From an uncultured Lachnospiraceae bacterium (GTDB lineage: Bacteria; Bacillota; Clostridia; Lachnospirales; Anaerotignaceae): 19,865 nt of DNA. A program made the translations under genes and the position numbers. Shown here piece by piece: positions 14,535 through 19,865 of the stretch (positions within the stretch are counted from its first letter, which is position 1; each line of letters starts with the position of its first letter). Location: NCBI GenBank assembly GCA_944384285.1, contig CALWSX010000100.1:1-19865 (forward strand), given 5' to 3'. Below the pieces are notes generated by a model that saw only the letters and a program-made list of their open reading frames with translations, searched no databases and had not been told where the DNA came from.

Positions 14535-15041
14535 ATGATATTAAGCGAATATGAAGCTGTAATAGAGTCCATACTTTTTTTATCGGGAGATATAGTTTCT
14601 TTATCCGATATTGCAAAACTTATTGACCTTGACACACTTACAGCAAAATCAATTATAGAATCCTTAAAAGAAAAACTTGATTCTGAAAACCGTGGGATAC
14701 GAATAATAGATATAGATGACGGTTACCAAATGTGTACATCACCGGAATGCTTTTCTTACATCAAAAAAATATACGACACTGCAAAAAGGCCTAAAATAAC
14801 ACCTGTTTTGCTTGAGACACTTTCCATAATCGCATATAAACAGCCTGTTACAAAATCTGAAATAGAAGAAATAAGAGGCGTAAACTCAGACCATGCTTTA
14901 AACAAACTTATGGAATACGGTCTTATCTGTGAAACGGGACGTTCAGAAAGTGTCGGACGACCTATCCTTTTTGGCACAACAGACGAGTTTTTAAGATATT
15001 ATGGTTTTAAATCAAAAGACGATTTGCCACCGCTTAAATAA
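14535..15041 (+). CDS. scpB: Segregation and condensation protein B
   Basis: This 168-residue protein is the ScpB partner of the SMC-ScpA complex. It begins LSEYEAVIESILFLSGDIVS, the usual opening of the first winged helix. The second winged helix includes RPKITPVLLETLSIIAYKQP (about 88-107), the most conserved block, followed by VTKSEIEEIRGVNSD and GRPILFGTTDEFLRYYG near the end. It is shorter than many ScpB proteins because it lacks a long acidic tail. The ATG at 14535 has GGATGGTG about ten bases before it. The nucleoside kinase gene follows after 41 bases with no terminator, so the two may be cotranscribed. Confidence 0.95.
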   Translation: MILSEYEAVIESILFLSGDIVSLSDIAKLIDLDTLTAKSIIESLKEKLDSENRGIRIIDIDDGYQMCTSPECFSYIKKIYDTAKRPKITPVLLETLSIIAYKQPVTKSEIEEIRGVNSDHALNKLMEYGLICETGRSESVGRPILFGTTDEFLRYYGFKSKDDLPPLK

Positions 15042-15066
15042 ATACTTTTGTTTCTTTTTTCTATAT

Positions 15067-15074
15067 AAAAGGAG
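15067..15074 (+). promoter_or_regulatory. Ribosome binding site AAAAGGAG of the nucleoside kinase gene
   Basis: It lies eight bases before GTG at 15083 and fixes that start. A GTG at 15074 in the same frame would overlap the site itself. Confidence 0.75.
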
Positions 15075-15082
15075 TGATATTT

Positions 15083-16747
15083 GTGAGTGAAAAAATAAAA
15101 ATAAACGTTATGGGAGAAGATGTCTTTGTTGATAAAGGCATAACCTACAAAGAGCTTGCAGAACAATTTAAGGATAAATGCAAAGAAAGAATACTCGCCG
15201 TATCCATTGATAACGAAATAAGGGAATTATGTTATGAAGTAGAAGAAAATTCAAAAGTAGAATTTCTTGATGAAACATCTGATGAAGGTCAAAGAATTTA
15301 TACAAAATCAATGCTTTTTATTATGATAAAAGCAATTTATGACCTTTACGGAAAAGACCGTACAGTCATTGTTGAACACAGAATAAGCAAAAGTGTATAC
15401 TGTGAATTTGAAGACAGAGGCATAGATGTAACTAAAAAAATGTGTCAGGACATTGAAAACCGTATGAAAGAACTTTCAGACCTTGACATTCCTATCGAAA
15501 GATTACAGCTTTCCGTTAAAAAAGTAAAAGAACTTTTTAATAATTTAAACCTTTTTGACAAAACGGAAATATTGAAATACAGACGTTTTTCATTTGCAAC
15601 AGCATATAAAATAGATGATTATTACGACTATTTTTATGACAATATGGCGCCTTCAACAGGCTATATTAAAGGAGTAAAAGTTTTCCCATATAACTATGGT
15701 TTTATAGTTGTTCCAGACTTTAAAAACGAGGAAAACGAAATACCTCTTTTGTCCCAATACGGAAAACTTTCAGAAATGCTTATGGAACAAATGGAGTGGT
15801 GTCGTTTAGTAGGTGTAAAAACTATTTCTGAACTTAACAAGCGTGTAATAGATAAAAGCTTTTGGGAGCTTGTTCGTTTAAATGAAGCTCTTCATGAAAA
15901 GAAAATAGGCGAAATTGCAGACATGATTTGTAAACGCCTTGGAAAAGTAAAAATTGTTTTAATAGCCGGTCCATCATCTTCCGGAAAAACAACTTTTGCA
16001 CAGCGTCTTTGCGTGCACCTTCATGTAAACGGCATTAAAACTCACGTTATCTCAATGGATAACTACTTCATAGAAAGAGATAAAGTCCCTGTTGATGAAA
16101 ACGGAAAAAGAGACTACGAAAATGTAAACGTACTTGACATGGAACTTTTTAATTCTCATCTTCTTGACCTCATAAACGGAAAAGAGGTTTCTCTTCCTTA
16201 CTTTAACTTTTTGTCCGGAAAAAGAGAATATCATAATGAATTTTTAAGTTTGGGTGAAAATGATGTACTTGTTATAGAGGGTATCCACGCTCTTAACGAA
16301 AAAGTTACAAGCCTTATACCACAGGAAAACAAATTCAGAATATTTATAAGCGCACTTATGCAGCTTAATATAGATAACCATAACCGTATTTCAACAACAG
16401 ATACAAGACTTATAAGACGTATTGTAAGAGATTATAATACAAGAGGATACTCAGCCGAAACCACTATAGAAAGATGGCCGTCAGTTACAGCCGGAGAACT
16501 TAAAAATATATTCCCATATCAGCAAAACGCTGATGTTATGTTTAATTCAGCAACAATGTATGAGCTTTCCATACTCAAACTGTATGTAGAACCTCTTTTG
16601 TTCTCCATTGATAACACTTCACCACAATATGTAACTGTGGTAAGGCTTATAAAATTCCTTGACTGCATACTTGCAATGAGCCCTGAACACCTTCCAAATA
16701 ACTCTATAATACGAGAATTTGTAGGAAACAGCTGCTACAAAGTTTAA
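15083..16747 (+). CDS. TGS-domain uridine kinase-like nucleoside kinase
   Basis: This 554-residue cytosolic protein has three parts. The N-terminal 60 residues resemble a TGS domain (INVMGEDVFVDKGITYKELA). Residues to about 220 resemble the second additional domain of threonyl-tRNA synthetase (VEHRISKSVYCEFEDRG, IDDYYDYFYDNMAPSTGY). The C-terminal half is a uridine kinase/phosphoribulokinase P-loop domain with GPSSSGKTTF at about 296-305, the substrate-side MDNYFIERDKVP and VIEGIHALN. The family is found widely in Firmicutes and is annotated as nucleoside kinase. Phosphorylation of uridine or another nucleoside is likely, but the role of the tRNA-synthetase-like half is unknown. It is followed by a strong terminator. 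Confidence 0.9.
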   Translation: MSEKIKINVMGEDVFVDKGITYKELAEQFKDKCKERILAVSIDNEIRELCYEVEENSKVEFLDETSDEGQRIYTKSMLFIMIKAIYDLYGKDRTVIVEHRISKSVYCEFEDRGIDVTKKMCQDIENRMKELSDLDIPIERLQLSVKKVKELFNNLNLFDKTEILKYRRFSFATAYKIDDYYDYFYDNMAPSTGYIKGVKVFPYNYGFIVVPDFKNEENEIPLLSQYGKLSEMLMEQMEWCRLVGVKTISELNKRVIDKSFWELVRLNEALHEKKIGEIADMICKRLGKVKIVLIAGPSSSGKTTFAQRLCVHLHVNGIKTHVISMDNYFIERDKVPVDENGKRDYENVNVLDMELFNSHLLDLINGKEVSLPYFNFLSGKREYHNEFLSLGENDVLVIEGIHALNEKVTSLIPQENKFRIFISALMQLNIDNHNRISTTDTRLIRRIVRDYNTRGYSAETTIERWPSVTAGELKNIFPYQQNADVMFNSATMYELSILKLYVEPLLFSIDNTSPQYVTVVRLIKFLDCILAMSPEHLPNNSIIREFVGNSCYKV

Positions 16748-16764
16748 TATTTTATTACAAATTT

Positions 16765-16794
16765 AAGAGCCAAAAAACTTTTGGCTCTTTTTTG
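16765..16794 (+). terminator. Intrinsic terminator after the nucleoside kinase
   Basis: An 11-base stem (AAGAGCCAAAA 16765-16775, TTTTGGCTCTT 16779-16789) with a three-base loop is followed by more T. It ends the operon that starts with the site-2-protease-like gene. Confidence 0.92.
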
Positions 16795-16893
16795 TTTAAA
16801 AAAACACAAAAAAACATGATTTTGTTAATAAATTGTATAAACTTATTCCAAATACCCCGTTTTTCTGCCATATTCTAAATAAAAATTGTTATA

Positions 16894-16922
16894 TTGACGT
16901 TATATTCTTACTATAGTAAGAT
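16894..16922 (+). promoter_or_regulatory. Candidate promoter of azlCD
   Basis: TTGACG (16894-16899) is a five-of-six -35 box and TAAGAT (16917-16922) a four-of-six -10 box, 17 bases apart. The leader to azlC is about 65 bases. A perfect palindrome covers the spacer and most of the -10 box. Confidence 0.6.
16906..16921. promoter_or_regulatory. Perfect 16-bp palindrome, candidate operator of azlCD
   Basis: TCTTACTATAGTAAGA is an exact inverted repeat lying between and into the promoter boxes. This is where a dimeric repressor would block RNA polymerase. The regulator is unknown and no regulator gene is adjacent. Confidence 0.5.
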
Positions 16923-16994
16923 ATCTTTTAGTAATTGGAATAGAACTATTAATTTACAATATTTGAAATATATGAAATTTAAGGAGGGCGAAAA

Positions 16995-17693
16995 ATGAAG
17001 AATGAATTTCGCTATGCTCTTCGCCGAACAACCCCTGTTTTTTGCGGGTATCTGTTTCTTGGAATGGCCTTTGGAGTAATGCTTGAAAACGCAGGGTACG
17101 GTATACTTTGGGCGCTTTTTGCAAGTATAACCATATTTTCAGGGTCAATGCAGTATGCTCTTGTTGGGCTTTTAACCGGAGGAACGGGAATAATTACAGC
17201 AGCAATTATGACAATCGCTATAAACGGACGTTATCTTTTTTACGGTCTTTCATTTATAGAAAAATTTTTAAGTATGGGAAAAATGTGTCCGTATATGATT
17301 TTTTCATTAACAGACGAGACATATTCTCTTTTATGTGAAGAAAAACCACAGGATAACATGAATGAAAAAAGAGTATTTTTCCTTATTGCGTCTTTAGACC
17401 ATGTTTATTGGATTTTTGGATCGGTTTTGGGTGCATTTTTGGGAAGTGCCCTTCCTTTTGACGCGAAAGGCATTGATTTTGCAATGACAGCGTTATTCTT
17501 AGTAATTTTCACAGACCAGTGGCTTGCAACAAAAGACCATAAACCGGCAATTATAGGAATTGTTTGTTCTTTAGTAACTCTCTTTATACTTGGTCCGGAC
17601 AAATTTATAATTCCGGCTATGCTTTTTGGTATAGCTCTTCTCATTCTCACAGACAAAAAAAGAAGCGAGAAAGGAGTAAAAGTAAATGGATAA
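16995..17693 (+). CDS. azlC: AzlC family branched-chain amino acid exporter, large subunit
   Basis: This 232-residue membrane protein has the AzlC pattern: an N-terminal GYLFLGMAFGVML helix, the conserved FSGSMQYALVGLL block (about 48-60), INGRYLFYGLSF, and several further helices to the C-terminus. With the small AzlD subunit it forms a pump that exports branched-chain amino acids and analogues such as azaleucine in B. subtilis. The ATG at 16995 has a strong AAGGAGGG at 16981-16988. The last 8 bp overlap the start of azlD, which indicates coupled translation. A promoter with a palindrome lies about 75-100 bases upstream, so repression or induction by an unknown regulator is likely. Confidence 0.93.
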   Translation: MKNEFRYALRRTTPVFCGYLFLGMAFGVMLENAGYGILWALFASITIFSGSMQYALVGLLTGGTGIITAAIMTIAINGRYLFYGLSFIEKFLSMGKMCPYMIFSLTDETYSLLCEEKPQDNMNEKRVFFLIASLDHVYWIFGSVLGAFLGSALPFDAKGIDFAMTALFLVIFTDQWLATKDHKPAIIGIVCSLVTLFILGPDKFIIPAMLFGIALLILTDKKRSEKGVKVNG

Positions 17694-18012
17694 TAATACA
17701 CATGCAGTTATAATGATTGTAACTGTTGCAATAGTAACCTTTTTGTTAAGAGCCGCACCGTTTATAATTTTTGGAAAAAGCGGAAACCCTCCAAAATCCA
17801 TAAAAAGACTTGGAGAGCTTATGCCATCTATGGTAATGGCGGTTTTGGTTATATACTGTCTTAAAGATCTTCACTTTGAAGCTTTATCAGGATTTTTACC
17901 GGCAATTATAGCAAGTATTATTGTTGTTGCTCTTCATGTATGGAAACGTAATCCGCTTATAAGTATAGGTTTTGGTACAGCACTTTATATGTTTTTAATA
18001 AGAGTAATATAA
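17686..18012 (+). CDS. azlD: AzlD family branched-chain amino acid exporter, small subunit
   Basis: This 108-residue, very hydrophobic protein with about four membrane segments includes VAIVTFLLRAAPFIIFG (about 14-30) and LGELMPSMVMAVLVIYCLKD (45-64), the usual AzlD blocks. It is the partner of AzlC in amino acid export. The start ATG lies inside the end of azlC, with AAAGGAG before it. The gene ends directly at a palindromic terminator. Confidence 0.93.
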   Translation: MDNNTHAVIMIVTVAIVTFLLRAAPFIIFGKSGNPPKSIKRLGELMPSMVMAVLVIYCLKDLHFEALSGFLPAIIASIIVVALHVWKRNPLISIGFGTALYMFLIRVI

Positions 18013-18040
18013 AAAGGCAGAGTTTAAACTCTGCCTTTTC
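18012..18040. terminator. Bidirectional intrinsic terminator, azlD / GNAT junction
   Basis: A perfect palindrome of 28 bases (arms 18012-18025 and 18026-18039, core GGCAGAG with CTCTGCC) has T-runs on each strand. The first base is the last base of the azlD stop codon. Confidence 0.92.
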
Positions 18041-18046
18041 TTTTTA

Positions 18047-18538
18047 TTATACAAGCTTATAATAAAACAAAACTATATCCTCATAATGTCCGTCTTTCTT
18101 CAAAAATCCACCAGGAATAACACCTATTTTTGTAAACCCAAGTTTTTCGTAAAGATGAATAGCACTGTAATTTGTCGCAACAACGGCATTAAACTGAAGT
18201 ATTCTAAATCCGCATTCCTTAGCCATTTTAGTGCTGTGAGTAACAAGTTTTTCACCTATACCAAGACCTCTTTTACGACTGCTTACAGCATAACTTGAAT
18301 TTGCTATATGACCGCAGCGCCCAACATTATTAGGGTGAAGAATATACATTCCCAAAATTTCTTTTGTCTCATCATCTTCAGCAACACCCACAAAATTCTG
18401 TGATTTAAAAAATTCTAATCCACTTTCTTTTGTCAATATATCTGTCTGTGGAAAAGCGATGCCGTCCAAAACTACTTCATTCCAAATTTCAAGTACCGAT
18501 TCAATGTCTTCATCACGAAATTCACGAATATTTATCAC
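18047..18538 (-). CDS. GNAT family N-acetyltransferase
   Basis: This 163-residue cytosolic enzyme transfers an acetyl group from acetyl-CoA to an amine. The CoA-binding motif A is YAVSSRKRGLGIGEKLV, with the RxxGxG/A core. The later block ATNYSAIHLYEKLGFTKIG is the typical GNAT end, and GHYEDIVLFYY closes the fold. It resembles the phosphinothricin/amino-acid acetyltransferase branch, but the substrate cannot be read from sequence. GTG at 18538 is chosen as start because GGGAAG lies nine bases before it. A GTG three codons upstream (18547) touches that ribosome site and is unlikely. It is the last gene of a reverse run after the cysteine desulfurase and thiI, with 17 bases between. Confidence 0.88.
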   Translation of the reverse strand: MINIREFRDEDIESVLEIWNEVVLDGIAFPQTDILTKESGLEFFKSQNFVGVAEDDETKEILGMYILHPNNVGRCGHIANSSYAVSSRKRGLGIGEKLVTHSTKMAKECGFRILQFNAVVATNYSAIHLYEKLGFTKIGVIPGGFLKKDGHYEDIVLFYYKLV

Positions 18539-18547
18539 AAAAAACAC

Positions 18548-18553
18548 TTCCCT
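18548..18553 (-). promoter_or_regulatory. Ribosome binding site GGGAAG of the GNAT gene
   Basis: On the reverse strand it lies nine bases before GTG at 18538 and directly touches the alternative GTG at 18547. It therefore supports the shorter protein. Confidence 0.6.
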
Positions 18554-18555
18554 TT

Positions 18556-19737
18556 TTAAAATTCAATAACTTCTGCATTTTCTGATGCTTCTTCTATAAG
18601 TTTTATAAGTTCGTCATAAATTTTTGATTCTATTTTATCAATAACACTTGTTTTAGGTTTTGTTTCAGGATGTTTTGCAACAAAAACAGTGCAGCAATCC
18701 TCATAAGGTCTTACCGATATATCAAAAGTCCCTATTTTTTTAGCAATGTCTACTATTTCCTGTTTATCAAGCCCGGAAAGAGGACGAAGTACAGGCATGG
18801 TACATACGGCGTTTATGGCATTAAGTCCTTCCATAGTCTGACTTGCAACCTGTCCGACACTGTCACCTGTTATAAGCCCTGTTGAATTTTCTTTGTATGC
18901 TATAATTTCAGCCGAACGCATCATTGCACGTTTTAAAAATATAGTAAGCTTGTCCTCCGGAACATTTTCCAAAAGGAAAAGCTGAACGTCTGTAAATGGA
19001 ACAACAAAAAGTTTAAACTCACCAGTATATTTAGAAACAACTTCTGCAAGGTCTTTTACTTTTTGTTTTGCTCTTTCTGATGTATAAGGCGGTGTATGGA
19101 AATAAACACCGTTTACCAAAACGCCTCTTTTTGCTATAAGCCATGCCGCAACAGGGCTGTCAATACCGCCTGATAAAAGAGCGGTTGCCTTTCCTGATGA
19201 ACCTACAGGAAGTCCTCCGAAAGCTCTAATAACTTTTGAATAAATATAAGCATCATTTCTAAGTTCTATCCAAAGTTTTAAGTCCGGATTATGTACATCT
19301 ACTGTCAAACCGTCATAGTTATCAAGTATATATTCACCTATTTCAGCCGAAACCTCTCTTGAAGTAAGAGGATATCTTTTATCACTTCTTTTTGTCTCTA
19401 CTTTAAAAGTTTTTTCTGTGTCATGGTGTTCTTTTAAGTGCTTTAAAGCAAGCTGTTTTAAAACCTGCATATCCTGGTTTTCCGTTCTGATACCAGGGCA
19501 AACGTCAATAACACCAAAAACACAAATAACATTAGGAATAACTGTATCATAATCAAGTTCACCGTTCATATCTCTGACAATAAGACGGCCCTGTTCTCTT
19601 AAAACATAGTAGTCCCCGATTTTATCAAGGTTTTTTCTGATTGCGGAAATAAGCTGTTTTACAAAAAGTTTTCTGTTATTCCCTCTTAATGCAATTTCAC
19701 CGTATTTTACTATAAGTACTTTTTCTTCAAGTATCAT
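18556..19737 (-). CDS. thiI: tRNA 4-thiouridine synthetase ThiI
   Basis: This 393-residue enzyme puts sulfur on uridine 8 of tRNA and, in some bacteria, supplies sulfur for thiamine thiazole. An N-terminal ferredoxin-like part and THUMP domain (about 60-165) bind tRNA. The PP-loop ATP pyrophosphatase has SGGIDSP at 189-195. TGDSVGQVASQT at 290-301 and YEDCCTVF with C348 and C349 follow. There is no C-terminal rhodanese domain, the usual state in Firmicutes, where a dedicated cysteine desulfurase hands over sulfur directly. Such a gene ends 14 bases upstream here. The ATG at 19737 has GGAGAG at 19743-19748. Confidence 0.95.
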   Translation of the reverse strand: MILEEKVLIVKYGEIALRGNNRKLFVKQLISAIRKNLDKIGDYYVLREQGRLIVRDMNGELDYDTVIPNVICVFGVIDVCPGIRTENQDMQVLKQLALKHLKEHHDTEKTFKVETKRSDKRYPLTSREVSAEIGEYILDNYDGLTVDVHNPDLKLWIELRNDAYIYSKVIRAFGGLPVGSSGKATALLSGGIDSPVAAWLIAKRGVLVNGVYFHTPPYTSERAKQKVKDLAEVVSKYTGEFKLFVVPFTDVQLFLLENVPEDKLTIFLKRAMMRSAEIIAYKENSTGLITGDSVGQVASQTMEGLNAINAVCTMPVLRPLSGLDKQEIVDIAKKIGTFDISVRPYEDCCTVFVAKHPETKPKTSVIDKIESKIYDELIKLIEEASENAEVIEF

Positions 19738-19751
19738 AAAAACTCTCCGTT

Positions 19752-19865
19752 CTATCTTTTTCTGTTAAAACGTCTTAATAAAGGTACAACTTCACAAAGT
19801 ACCTTAACAGTTTCTTCTGCTTCTTCAACTGTAGAAAATCTTGAAAAACTAAAACGTATTGACCC
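19752..19865 (-). CDS. Cysteine desulfurase (NifS/IscS family), 5' part outside the window
   Basis: Only the last 37 codons are present. They read GSIRFSFSRF, then STVEEAEETVKVLCEVVPLL and a basic end, with a TAG stop at 19752-19754. GSIRFSxxRxxT followed by a helix of this type is the end of class V cysteine desulfurases. These take sulfur from cysteine using pyridoxal phosphate. Placement 14 bases before thiI suggests it is the dedicated sulfur donor for tRNA thiolation. The catalytic cysteine and lysine lie outside the window. Confidence 0.88.
   Translation of the reverse strand, partial: GSIRFSFSRFSTVEEAEETVKVLCEVVPLLRRFNRKR

Noticed and set aside
1..19865. tRNA, rRNA, insertion sequences, integrase or phage genes
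   Set aside because: None is visible by eye on either strand. Nearly all sequence is accounted for by the listed genes and short gaps.

Overview
The window is low-GC, AT-rich DNA with strong GGAGG-type ribosome binding sites, several TTG and GTG starts, ScpA/ScpB, an RNase G, an SLH surface protein, PyrB next to PyrI, and a ThiI without a rhodanese domain. Together these point to a Firmicute of the class Clostridia, probably an anaerobe. I cannot name a species. Most of the window is chromosomal core. I see no rRNA, tRNA, transposase, phage gene or CRISPR array.

Left part (1-5751): a forward run of the end of a B12-binding/radical-SAM protein, its usual partner protein (DUF2344 type) and RNase G, presumably tied to RNA metabolism. 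It meets a reverse-strand HAD phosphatase at a shared terminator. A forward gene of unknown function follows, whose C-terminus looks like a worn pRiA4b ORF-3-type domain.

Middle part (5752-11305): a large secreted SLH protein (reverse) built from tandem repeats of about 80 residues; a SUKH (SMI1/KNR4) protein (forward); and an ECF sigma factor with an RsiV-like membrane anti-sigma factor (reverse). The anti-sigma gene carries an in-frame TAA that cuts off 56 otherwise well-preserved codons. Upstream of the sigma gene lies about 540 bp of very AT-rich DNA. It holds five copies of one bipartite element, GCAACT-N16-CATCTAA read on the reverse strand. All five have the same spacing and point at the sigma gene, and they look like five tandem ECF-type promoters. 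This array, combined with the interrupted anti-sigma gene, is the most unusual thing in the window.

Right part (11306-19865): pyrB-pyrI (reverse) from a consensus promoter; a forward run of a site-2-protease-like membrane protein, scpA, scpB and a TGS/uridine-kinase-type nucleoside kinase; azlC-azlD (forward), a branched-chain amino acid exporter; and a reverse run of a cysteine desulfurase (only its end is present), thiI and a GNAT acetyltransferase. The site-2-protease-like protein has lost the second histidine of HExxH and may be a pseudoprotease.

All four convergent gene pairs (rng/HAD, unknown/SLH, SUKH/anti-sigma, azlD/GNAT) share one compact hairpin with T-runs on both sides.
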